This document shows positions 9,651 to 17,616 of a DNA stretch of 64,000 bases, in pieces. The position numbers were made by a program, and so were the translations under genes. Each line of letters starts with the position of its first letter. Within the stretch, counting starts at the first letter, position 1. The notes beneath the pieces were generated by a model. It did not search any database and was not told the origin of the DNA. It saw only the letters and a list, made by a program, of their open reading frames with translations. The DNA lies in contig NZ_BONW01000022.1 in assembly GCF_016862915.1 (NCBI RefSeq), positions 243,910 through 307,909 of the forward strand, given 5' to 3'. This stretch comes from Plantactinospora endophytica (GTDB lineage: Bacteria; Actinomycetota; Actinomycetes; Mycobacteriales; Micromonosporaceae).

Positions 9651-12131
9651 ATGAGGGGACGCCGACACCTGGGGTTCGTGGCGGCAGCGGCGACCCTGCT
9701 CGCCGCCGCCCCGATGTCCACCATCTACGACCGGTGGACCTGGCTGGTGCAGTGCGCCGTCGTCGTGGGGCTGATCGCCGGCGCGGCCACGCTGACCCGG
9801 TGGTGGCGGGCGCCGGTGTGGGCCCAGGGGCTCAGCATGGTCGCGGCGCTGCTGCTCGGGCTCACCTGGATCTTCCCGAGCGGGCAGGAACTGGTCTCCC
9901 TGCTGCCCACGCCGGGCACCCTCACCCACTTCGGCTCGCTGCTCGCCAGCTCCGGCGAGGACATGCGCTCGTACGGCGTCCCGGTGCAGGACCTCGACTC
10001 GCTGCTGTTCATCACCGCGCTCGGCGTCGGCGGGGTGGCGATCGTGGTGGACCTGCTCACCGTCGGGATGCGCCGTCCCGCCCTGGCCGGGCTGCCGATG
10101 CTGGCGATCTACTCGGTGCCGGTGGCGGTGCACGTCGACAGCGTCTCGGCGGTGCCGTTCGTGATCGGGGCGGTCGGCTTCCTGTGGCTGCTCGCCGCCG
10201 ACAACGTGGACCGGGTACGCCACTTCGGACGGCGGTTCACCGGCGACGGGCGGGACGTGGACGTGTGGGAGCCGTCCCCGCTGGCCGCCGCCGGCCGGCG
10301 GTTGGCGGTGATCGGCGTCGCGGTCGCCGTACTGCTGCCGCTGGCCGTACCGGGGATGACCTCGGGGCTGCTCAGCCAGCTCGGCACCGGTGGTGGTGGC
10401 GAGGGCAACGGTCGGCCCGGGCAGGGCGGCTCGCCGGGCCGGGTCAACCTCTTCGCCCAGCTCAGTGGCGAACTCAACCGTTCCGAGCAGCGCGACATGG
10501 TCAAGGTGACCACCAACGACCCCGACCCGTTCTACCTGCGGTTCGCCGTCGCCGACGACTTCGGGCGTACCGGCTTCGGGCCGCGCTCGCCGGAGGGCGC
10601 GCCGGTGACCCAGGGACTGCCCGACCCGCGCGACATGAGCCGGGAGCAGAACGCCGGCATCACCCGTACCCAGTACCAGGCCGAGGTGGAGATCGTCGAC
10701 TTCGCCATGCCGTTCCTGCCGGTCTACACCGCACCGGTGAGCACCCGCAACGTCGACGGGAACTGGCGCTACGACCCGACCATGCAGGTCCTCTACTCGG
10801 AGCGGGCGTCCTCGCGGAACAAGAAGTACTCGTTCGAGTTCGTCCGCTCGGAGTACACCCCGGCCGCGCTCGCGGCGGCACCGCAGCTCGCGCCGGAGCA
10901 CGCGTTCCGGAAGCTGTACACGACGGTCGAGCCGGTGCGGGAGGTGGAGGAACTCGTCGGACGGCTGACCACCGGCAAGCGCAACGACTACGACCGGGTA
11001 CGGGCCATCTACGACCACTTCTCCCGGAAGAACGGGTTCAGCTACGCCCTGAACACCGAGGGCGGCACCAGCGGGCAGGACATCGTCAACTTCCTCACCA
11101 ACAAGGTCGGCTTCTGCCAGCAGTACGCCGCCGCGATGACCTGGCTGGTCCGCGAGGCGGGCGTACCGGCCCGGGTCGCGTTCGGCTTCACCAGCGCCAA
11201 CCGGTCGAGCAACACGTACACCCTGACCAACAACAACCTGCACGCCTGGACCGAGGTCTACTTCACCGGCATCGGCTGGGTACCGTTCGACCCGACCCCG
11301 GCGGCCAGCATCACCGGGTCGTGGCGTTCCGAGTGGGCACCGGACCCGGACGCGCCCGAGCAGTCCCCGACCGCCCCGTCGGCCTCGGCCGGCCCGACCG
11401 CCGACCCGTCGGCCGGTGCGGAGTCGCCGGACGGCGCGGAGCGCCCGCTCGACGAGGCGTTCGACGGCGGTGCCGGGATCGCCCCGGACAGTGGTCCCCG
11501 CTGGCCGCTCTGGGTGGTGGCCGTGGCGGTGCTGCTGGTCCTGCTGCTCACCGTGCCGGCACTGCGGCGGGTGCTGCTCCGGCGGCGCCGTCAGGTCCGG
11601 GCCGCCGCCGCGGCCAGCACCCTGGCCTCGGTGACGGCGGACGGGGACGTACCGCCCGGGGTGGCCCGGGTGGTGCTCAGCGACTCCGAACTGGCCCGGG
11701 CCCGGGCCGACGCGCACGCCGCCTGGGACGAGTTGGTCGACACCCTGGTCGACTTCCGGGTCCGGGTCGATCCGGCCGAGACGCCCCGGGCCACCGCCGA
11801 CCGACTGGTCCGGGAGGGGCTGACCGCCGGCACCGCCGACGAGGCGGTACGCCTGCTCGGGCACGCCGAGGAACGGGCCAGGTACGCCCGCGAGCCGCTT
11901 CGGCACGGCCCGCTGGCCGACGCCCTCCGCTCGGTACGCCGGGCGCTGAGCGCCGGGGCCGACCGGCGTACCCGGCTGGTGGCGGCCACCCTCCCGCCGT
12001 CGGTGCTGTACCGCTGGCGGTTGGCGGCGATGGACCTGTCGGCCGGTTTCGTCGGGTTCACCGGCCGGTTCCGGGACCGCCTGCTGCGCTGGAGCCCTCG
12101 GCGGGTGCTGGCCAACCGCCCGTCCCGCTGA
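9651..12131 (+). CDS. TgpA-like transglutaminase membrane protein (DUF3488/transglutaminase core/DUF4129)
   Basis: 826 residues with GGGAGAAC just upstream of the ATG. About five N-terminal membrane segments are followed by an extracytoplasmic transglutaminase-like core with Cys489 (VGFCQQYAAAMTWL), His531 (LHAWTEVYF) and Asp547 (VPFDPTP), the expected Cys-His-Asp triad. A proline/alanine/serine-rich linker and another membrane helix (WPLWVVAVAVLLVLLLTVP) lead to a cytoplasmic DUF4129-type domain. TgpA of Pseudomonas is a periplasmic transglutaminase needed for viability. Here, as in most actinobacteria, the protein is linked with MoxR and DUF58, suggesting envelope maintenance. It is the last gene of the operon; a strong terminator follows. 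Confidence 0.92.
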   Translation: MRGRRHLGFVAAAATLLAAAPMSTIYDRWTWLVQCAVVVGLIAGAATLTRWWRAPVWAQGLSMVAALLLGLTWIFPSGQELVSLLPTPGTLTHFGSLLASSGEDMRSYGVPVQDLDSLLFITALGVGGVAIVVDLLTVGMRRPALAGLPMLAIYSVPVAVHVDSVSAVPFVIGAVGFLWLLAADNVDRVRHFGRRFTGDGRDVDVWEPSPLAAAGRRLAVIGVAVAVLLPLAVPGMTSGLLSQLGTGGGGEGNGRPGQGGSPGRVNLFAQLSGELNRSEQRDMVKVTTNDPDPFYLRFAVADDFGRTGFGPRSPEGAPVTQGLPDPRDMSREQNAGITRTQYQAEVEIVDFAMPFLPVYTAPVSTRNVDGNWRYDPTMQVLYSERASSRNKKYSFEFVRSEYTPAALAAAPQLAPEHAFRKLYTTVEPVREVEELVGRLTTGKRNDYDRVRAIYDHFSRKNGFSYALNTEGGTSGQDIVNFLTNKVGFCQQYAAAMTWLVREAGVPARVAFGFTSANRSSNTYTLTNNNLHAWTEVYFTGIGWVPFDPTPAASITGSWRSEWAPDPDAPEQSPTAPSASAGPTADPSAGAESPDGAERPLDEAFDGGAGIAPDSGPRWPLWVVAVAVLLVLLLTVPALRRVLLRRRRQVRAAAAASTLASVTADGDVPPGVARVVLSDSELARARADAHAAWDELVDTLVDFRVRVDPAETPRATADRLVREGLTAGTADEAVRLLGHAEERARYAREPLRHGPLADALRSVRRALSAGADRRTRLVAATLPPSVLYRWRLAAMDLSAGFVGFTGRFRDRLLRWSPRRVLANRPSR

Positions 12132-12172
12132 GCCGGGAGGCCGGATCACCCGGTCCACCCGACCCGCACCAA

Positions 12173-12215
12173 CCCGAAGGGCCCACCCCGCGAGCGCCGG
12201 GGTGGGCCCTTCGGG
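12173..12215. terminator. Perfect 18-bp hairpin terminator after the moxR operon
   Basis: 12173-12190 pairs perfectly with 12198-12215 around a 7-base loop. It lies between the convergent transglutaminase and DUF3040 genes and can serve both strands; no U-tract is present. Confidence 0.8.
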
Positions 12216-12266
12216 CTACCGGAGGTTGGGCAGGTCGTCCGGCCGGCAGGTCGCGCCGCCGATCAC

Positions 12267-12391
12267 GGCAGGCCGGGTGCGGTCGGACAACGCCGGGCCG
12301 GGTGCGGCGGACAACGCCGGGCTGGGCGCAGCGGACAACGGCGGCAGGCCGGGTGCGGCGGACAACGGCAGGTCGGGCAGGCCCGGAAGAC
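12267..12391. repeat. Minisatellite, 24-27 bp units (about 5 copies)
   Basis: Units of the form GCCGGGCCGGGTGCGGCGG-ACAAC start at 12267, 12292, 12316, 12340 and 12367, with lengths 25, 24, 24, 27 and about 25. They fill most of the gap between the terminator at 12173-12215 and the stop codon of the DUF3040 gene. No gene is visible here. Confidence 0.8.
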
Positions 12392-12512
12392 GCGAATGGC
12401 CGGCGGTGGCAAGCCGCCGACGATGGTGTGCAGGCATGGAGAATCGTCAGTGGTCGCCGGGACTGATCCCGGCGACCCCGTCAGCGGGGTTGGCCCCCCG
12501 GACGGGAAACGG

Positions 12513-12896
12513 TCAGCGGTGGCCTTCCGGCCGCTGACGCCACCTCTCCTCGAGTCGGTCGATCAACGACAGGCGTCGCCCGCGAACCCGGCGGCTGGTG
12601 GTGCCGCCGACCACGTGCAGATCCGGTGACTGCGCCTTACGCTGCGACAGCATCGCGAACGCGGCCGCACCGAGCATCACCACGAAGCCCGCTACTCCGA
12701 GCAGCGGAGTTTTGCTCACCGTGCCGTAGACGACCAATGCTAGGCCAGCGATGATCACGCTGACCGCGACGAGCAGGCGACGCCGCGCGTGGAAACGCGG
12801 ATCGCTGGCGCGCACAGCCGAGGCGAACTTAGGGTCCTCGGCAAGCGACTGCTCGATCTGCTCGAACAGCCGCTGCTCGTGCTCCGAGAGCGGCAC
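12513..12896 (-). CDS. DUF3040 membrane protein
   Basis: 127 residues from a GTG with GGAGGAG upstream. The N-terminus MPLSEHEQRLFEQIEQSL is the hallmark of DUF3040, a family of small actinobacterial membrane proteins of unknown function often found near dinB and cell-division genes. Two transmembrane helices (LVAVSVIIAGLALVVYG and LLGVAGFVVMLGAAAFAML) are followed by a basic cytoplasmic tail. Confidence 0.92.
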   Translation of the reverse strand: MPLSEHEQRLFEQIEQSLAEDPKFASAVRASDPRFHARRRLLVAVSVIIAGLALVVYGTVSKTPLLGVAGFVVMLGAAAFAMLSQRKAQSPDLHVVGGTTSRRVRGRRLSLIDRLEERWRQRPEGHR

Positions 12897-13011
12897 GGCA
12901 CTCCTCCCCGGTCATGCTGGCCGGTCCGCTCGGACCGACAGACCGTGGCAGCCAACCGGCTGCTTACCCGCCAGTCTACGAGGGGGGTCGCGGGTCGGAA
13001 AGCGGGACGAC

Positions 13012-14271
13012 CTATGGCCGCGCCGGATTTTCCGTCCGCCGCAGGTCGCCGCGCCCCAACAGACTCGCCGGACGCACCATGGAACGCCCGAATCGGGCAG
13101 CCGCGGCGTCGGCGGCGGCCTCCGCTTCGCGCCAACCGTGCTCGGGCGCGTCGAGTGCGAGCTGTCGCGGCGTCTGGTCGCCGTCGCTGAGCCCCTCGAC
13201 GCGGACGCCGATCAGGCGGATCCGGTCACCCGGGCCGAGAGCGTCGAAGAGCGCCCAGGCGGTGTCGAACACCTCCCGGGTGACGTCGGTCGGACCGCCG
13301 AGGGTGCGGGACCGGTTGACCGTCCGGAAGTCGGCGAAGCGTACCTTGATCGACACCGTCCGGCCGACCTGCCCGGCCCGGCGCAGCCGGACGCCGACCT
13401 TCTCGGCGAGCGCCAGCAGTGCCCGCCGGATCGTCTCCGGATCGGCCAGGTCGGTGTCGAAGGTGACCTCGGCGCCGATCGACTTCTCCGCGTGCTCCGG
13501 ACTGACCCGACGCGGATCCCGCCCCCAGGCCAGCTCGTGCAGGTGGGCGGCGGCCGCCTCGCCCAGGTTGCTCCGGAGCAGCCCGACCGGCGCCTCGGCG
13601 ATGTCCCGGACCGTACGCAGGCCGAGCCGGCGCAGCGTCTCCGCCGCCCGCTCCCCCACTCCCCAGAGCGCCTCCACCGGCAGCGGGTGCAGGAACTCCA
13701 GCACCTGGCCGGCCGGCACCACCAGCAGCCCGTCCGGCTTGGCCCGGGTGGAACCGAGCTTGGCCACGAACTTGGTCGGCGCCACTCCGATCGAACAGGT
13801 CAGACCCTCCTGCTCGGCGACCCGGGCCCGGATCAGCCGGGCGATCTCCGCCGGCCGGCCGAGCAGCTTGCGTGCCCCGGCCACGTCGAGGAACGCCTCG
13901 TCCAGCGAGAGCGGCTCCACCAGCGGGGTCACGTCGCGGAAGATCTCCATCACCGCCCGGGAGGCGGCCGTGACCTGCGCGAAGTCGGGCGGCAGGAAGA
14001 CCGCCGACGGGCAGAGCGCCCGGGCCCGCATCGTCGGCATCGCGCTGCGGACGCCGTACTCCCGGGCCTCGTAGCTGGCCGAACTGACCACGCCGCGCGG
14101 GCCGACCCCGCCGACCACGACGGGCCGGCCCCGCAGGTCGGGTCGGCGGCGCACCTCGACCGCGACGAAGAACGCGTCCATGTCGACGTGCAGGATCGGC
14201 GAGCCGGAGTCGTCGGCGTCCGGGCCGAAGCGCGGATCACTGCCGCGCGGCACGGACTGGCTACGACCCAT
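13012..14271 (-). CDS. dinB: DNA polymerase IV (Y-family translesion polymerase)
   Basis: 419 residues. Catalytic acids are in ILHVDMDAFFVAVE (Asp30, Asp32) and SLDEAFLDVAG, and the helix-hairpin-helix segment LWGVGERAAETLRRLGLRTV and little-finger domain are intact, so the enzyme should be active, unlike the ImuB paralogue encoded further along. It extends mismatched or damaged primers during replication stress. No ribosome-binding site is visible; TAACCT lies six bases before the ATG, suggesting leaderless transcription. No LexA box is seen at this promoter. Confidence 0.95.
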   Translation of the reverse strand: MGRSQSVPRGSDPRFGPDADDSGSPILHVDMDAFFVAVEVRRRPDLRGRPVVVGGVGPRGVVSSASYEAREYGVRSAMPTMRARALCPSAVFLPPDFAQVTAASRAVMEIFRDVTPLVEPLSLDEAFLDVAGARKLLGRPAEIARLIRARVAEQEGLTCSIGVAPTKFVAKLGSTRAKPDGLLVVPAGQVLEFLHPLPVEALWGVGERAAETLRRLGLRTVRDIAEAPVGLLRSNLGEAAAAHLHELAWGRDPRRVSPEHAEKSIGAEVTFDTDLADPETIRRALLALAEKVGVRLRRAGQVGRTVSIKVRFADFRTVNRSRTLGGPTDVTREVFDTAWALFDALGPGDRIRLIGVRVEGLSDGDQTPRQLALDAPEHGWREAEAAADAAAARFGRSMVRPASLLGRGDLRRTENPARP

Positions 14272-14277
14272 ACCGGC

Positions 14278-14283
14278 AGGTTA
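14278..14283 (-). promoter_or_regulatory. -10 element of a leaderless dinB promoter
   Basis: TAACCT on the minus strand with exactly six bases to the dinB ATG, matching the TAnnnT-N6-start pattern seen before several other genes here. Confidence 0.45.
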
Positions 14284-14387
14284 ACCCGGGGGTACGACGG
14301 AACCGCGAGCCCGACCCCGGTGGCCCCCGCCTGCTTCGGCTCCTACCATTGGCGGTCCGGCACAGCACGGACACGGGGAGGAAGCCG

Positions 14388-15392
14388 ATGAAGACGGTGC
14401 CACTCGGGCAGACCGGTGAGCAGGTCAGCCAGTTCGCGCTCGGCTGCATGCTGATGGGCACGCTCGCCGACGACGAGTCGTCGTACGCGATCCTCGACCG
14501 CTACCTCGACGGCGGCGGCACGTTCCTGGACACCGCGAACTGCTACGCCTGGTGGCCCGGCCCGCCCTTCGTCGGCGGTGAGAGCGAGCGGCTGCTCGGC
14601 CGCTGGTTGCACCGCACCGGGCGGCGCGACGAGGTGTTCCTGGCCACCAAGGGCAGCGCCTGGATCCGGGACGTGGCCGCGGTACGGGACAACCCGCACG
14701 ACCCGCAGGCGGCCAGCCGGCAGTACGAGGGGGCCGGCGGCGACACGCTGCGCCGCGCGCTCGACGACAGCCTGCGCCGGCTCGGCACCGACCACGTGGA
14801 CCTCTACTACGTGCATGTCGACGACCGGAACACCCGGCTGGAGGAGACCCTGGAGGCGCTGGCCGGACTGGTCGCAGCCGGCAAGATCCGGTACGTCGGC
14901 TGGTCCAACGTCCGCACCTGGCGGCTGGAGCGGATCCGCCAGCTCGCCGACCGGTACGGTTGGCCGGCCCCGGTCGCCCTGCAACAGCAGCACTCCTACC
15001 TGCGCCCCCGCCCCGGCGCCGACACGCTGTCGATTGTGGACGACGAACAGCTCGACTACCTGCGGGCGAACGACGGGGTGACGCTGGTGGCGTACTCGCC
15101 GATCCTGAAGGGCAGCTACGACGACCTGGCGAAGCGGCGGGACCACCACGTGATGGAGTCGTACCGGGGGGCGGACACCGACGCCCGGTTCGCCGCCGTC
15201 GCCGAGCTGGCCGCCGAACTGGGAGTCACCGGCAACCAGCTCGTGCTGGCCTGGCTGCTGCACCAGCGGGAGCCGGAGTTCGTCACGCTGTTCGGCCCCC
15301 GCACCCCGGAGCAGTACGCCGCCGCACTACCGGCGCTCGACCTCACCCTCACCGACGAGCACCTGGCCCGACTCGCCGCGGCCGGAGCCTGA
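14388..15392 (+). CDS. Aldo/keto reductase
   Basis: 334 residues from the ATG at 14388, which has GGGGAGGAA directly upstream. NADPH-dependent (beta/alpha)8 oxidoreductase. The catalytic tetrad is visible as Asp/Tyr in FLDTANCYAWW, Lys in LATKGSAW and His in LYYVHVDD. VGWSNVRTWRLERI and the C-terminal QLVLAWLLHQ match the cofactor-binding region of the family. Similar enzymes reduce sugar-derived or xenobiotic carbonyls; the substrate is not predictable. Convergent with the phosphodiesterase gene, with only 13 bases between. Confidence 0.92.
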   Translation: MKTVPLGQTGEQVSQFALGCMLMGTLADDESSYAILDRYLDGGGTFLDTANCYAWWPGPPFVGGESERLLGRWLHRTGRRDEVFLATKGSAWIRDVAAVRDNPHDPQAASRQYEGAGGDTLRRALDDSLRRLGTDHVDLYYVHVDDRNTRLEETLEALAGLVAAGKIRYVGWSNVRTWRLERIRQLADRYGWPAPVALQQQHSYLRPRPGADTLSIVDDEQLDYLRANDGVTLVAYSPILKGSYDDLAKRRDHHVMESYRGADTDARFAAVAELAAELGVTGNQLVLAWLLHQREPEFVTLFGPRTPEQYAAALPALDLTLTDEHLARLAAAGA

Positions 15393-15405
15393 GCCGGGCG
15401 CGGGG

Positions 15406-16848
15406 TCAACCTCGCAGTGGCGGTACGACCAGCAGCGGGATCGTCATCTCGGTGGCCGTACACGAGCCGTGGTAGGCGACAAGCGTCGTCTCGATCGGAT
15501 GGTTCGTCTTCGAGGCGAGTACGACGGTCGGGGCGAGGCAGGCGACCACCACGTCACCGATGCGCGGCAGGTGTGCCTCGGGTACCGGGCCGAACCAGCC
15601 GGCCGCGACCGCCTCCTCCCGGGTGGCGACCCACGCCTGCTCGCCGAGCACCTCGGTCCAGGCGGCCACCACGTCGGCGGTCGCCCCGGGCAGGGTGTGC
15701 AGGTAGCGGACCCGGGCCTCGCCGGCCACCACCCGTACCCCGGCCCGCAGCCGGAGGTCGGTGTCCAGGTCGTACCGGCCCTCGGCCGGGATGTCGAGCT
15801 GCCCGTGGTCGGCGGTGACCAGCAGCGCGGCGTCCGGCGGCAGCCCGTCGACCAGCCGGGCGACCAGCGCGTCGACCTCGGTGACGGCGGCCCGCCAGTC
15901 GGCGGAGTCGATGCCGCTGTGGTGGCCGTGCCGGTCCACGTCCGCGTGGTAGCCGTAGACCAGGGTCGGGCCGTCCCCGGCGGTGAGCGCGCCGAGCATC
16001 TCGGTGGCCAGCGCGTCTACGTCGTCGGCGCCCCGATGCGTTCCGCCCCGGTAGGCGGCCACGCTCAGTCCGGTGTTCGCCAGCGCCGGCCGGCTGACCA
16101 CGGTCACCGCGACCCCGGCCGCCTCGGCCCGCTGCAACTGGGTCGGCAACGGCTGCCACCGGTGCGGATCCGGGTCGTCGCCCGATCCGGCGGCGGGCGT
16201 GGGCACCGGGCCACCGGCCGGCGCCCCGGGAAGGTGCGGCACCGCCGGGCTCGCCGGCCCGCCGACACCGGGAAACGTGTCGACACCGGGAAACGCGCCT
16301 GCACCGGGAAACGTATCGCCGCCGGGCAGCTCGACGACTCCGGTGGGCGGCCAGGAGCCGCTGGGGCGGTCGCCGCCGACCGGGGAACCCGGGCCGCCGC
16401 CGGGAAAGGTCGGGCCGTCGACCGGGGACCTCGGCCAGTCGATGTGCGTGAGTACCCGGTCGGTGCCGGGGACGTTGACCCGGAAGCCGAGCACGCCGTG
16501 CGCGCCGGGCGCGGCACCGGTGCCGAGGCTGACCAGGCTGGTCGGGGTGGTGGAGGGAAAACCGCAGGTGAGCGGGCGTCCGAACCGGGCGGCCAGGTCG
16601 GTCAGCGTCGGCGCGTGCGGGGCGGCGGTCGGCAACTGGTACCAGCCGAGCCCGTCGACCAGCAGCACCGCGATCCGGCGTACCCCGGCGAGCTGCCCGG
16701 CCAGTCCCAGCGGGTCGGCCCGGTCGACCGCCCCGGAGTCGCCGGTCGGTACGCCGAGCACCGACAGCGCGCTGGGCAGCACGTCGGCGAGGCTGCCGCC
16801 GAAGTAGTGCGGCCGGACCAGGTCGAGTGGGTTGCCGGGACTCGTCAT
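15406..16848 (-). CDS. Nucleotide pyrophosphatase/phosphodiesterase family (alkaline phosphatase fold)
   Basis: 480 residues. Metal and nucleophile motifs are recognisable: AVLLVDGLGW (first Asp), FPSTTPTSLVSLGTG (Thr nucleophile region), YHADVDRHGHHSG and LVTADHGQLDIP. Family members hydrolyse phosphodiester or pyrophosphate bonds. A low-complexity block of about 80-90 residues (roughly 16181-16435), with repeated FPGVDT/FPGAGA units, splits the domain between the HIDW and DPDPHRWQPLPT segments, which adjoin directly in typical members. The start overlaps the stop of the upstream methyltransferase gene (ATGA), so the two are coupled. No signal peptide. Confidence 0.85.
   Translation of the reverse strand: MTSPGNPLDLVRPHYFGGSLADVLPSALSVLGVPTGDSGAVDRADPLGLAGQLAGVRRIAVLLVDGLGWYQLPTAAPHAPTLTDLAARFGRPLTCGFPSTTPTSLVSLGTGAAPGAHGVLGFRVNVPGTDRVLTHIDWPRSPVDGPTFPGGGPGSPVGGDRPSGSWPPTGVVELPGGDTFPGAGAFPGVDTFPGVGGPASPAVPHLPGAPAGGPVPTPAAGSGDDPDPHRWQPLPTQLQRAEAAGVAVTVVSRPALANTGLSVAAYRGGTHRGADDVDALATEMLGALTAGDGPTLVYGYHADVDRHGHHSGIDSADWRAAVTEVDALVARLVDGLPPDAALLVTADHGQLDIPAEGRYDLDTDLRLRAGVRVVAGEARVRYLHTLPGATADVVAAWTEVLGEQAWVATREEAVAAGWFGPVPEAHLPRIGDVVVACLAPTVVLASKTNHPIETTLVAYHGSCTATEMTIPLLVVPPLRG
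16263..16334. repeat. In-frame 18-bp minisatellite inside the phosphodiesterase gene
   Basis: CGACACCGGGAAACGTGT and three degenerate copies start at 16263, 16281, 16299 and 16317. More decayed GGGAAAGG-type copies lie on both sides. Each unit encodes six residues (FPGVDT-like). Confidence 0.85.
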
Positions 16849-17594
16849 GCCGGACGGCGGGCGAACAGGTGCAACTGGGCGGCGATGTCCCGGTACGGCG
16901 GCTGGGCCGACGCGGCCAACTCCAGGTCGAGCAGGGCCGGCAGGTCCGCCTCGGCGGCCACCGCCGGGATCAGGTCGGCGAAGACGCGTACCCCGTGGGT
17001 CTGCTCCACCGCCAGCCCGGCGGCCTCCAGCAGCGCGGCGGCGCCGTCGGCGTCGTAACGCCGCCGCAGGGTGTCCCGGGATCCGGCGTGCCCGTCCGGG
17101 TCCCGTAGCAGCGCGGCGGCGACGTCCAGGTGCCCGTTCGTGACCCGGCTCAGCACGGCGGCGGCCCGGTTCGCCACCAGTACGCTCGCCGCGCCGCCCG
17201 GCCGCAGTGCGGTGCCGATCGCCCCGACCACCCCGGCCGGATCGTCGACCACCTCCAGCACGGCATGACAGAGCACCAGGTCGGCGCTGGCCGGCTCGAC
17301 CAGCCCGGCGAGGGCGTCACCGTCGCCCTGCACCGCGCGTACCCGATCGGCGACCCCGGCCTCGGCGGCCCGCCGGGTCAGCGCGGCGAGCGCGTCCGGA
17401 CTGGCGTCGACCACCGTCACCCGGTGGCCCGCCTCGGCCAGCGGCACCGCGAATCCGCCGGTCCCGCCGCCGACGTCGAGCACGGTGAGCGCCCTGCCCT
17501 GCTGCCGGGCAAGTTCACGGCGCAGCACGGTCCAGACGACGGCGGTACGCGGGCCGCTCGCCGGGCCGGCCGGACGGCTCTGAGTTCGCTCCAC
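16845..17594 (-). CDS. Class I SAM-dependent methyltransferase
   Basis: 249 residues. The SAM-binding glycine loop is VLDVGGGTGGFAVPLAEAG, followed by VTVVDASPDAL (acidic residue for the ribose) and AVQGDGDAL, then LVLCHAVLEVVDDP as the post-loop motif. The resemblance is to the CmoB/UbiE-like superfamily; the substrate is unknown. A GTG start is used. TAGGCT lies eight bases before it and no ribosome-binding site is seen. It ends in a 4-base overlap with the phosphodiesterase gene. Confidence 0.85.
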   Translation of the reverse strand: MERTQSRPAGPASGPRTAVVWTVLRRELARQQGRALTVLDVGGGTGGFAVPLAEAGHRVTVVDASPDALAALTRRAAEAGVADRVRAVQGDGDALAGLVEPASADLVLCHAVLEVVDDPAGVVGAIGTALRPGGAASVLVANRAAAVLSRVTNGHLDVAAALLRDPDGHAGSRDTLRRRYDADGAAALLEAAGLAVEQTHGVRVFADLIPAVAAEADLPALLDLELAASAQPPYRDIAAQLHLFARRPA

Positions 17595-17616
17595 CCCGAC
17601 GAGCCTAATGCGCTGG

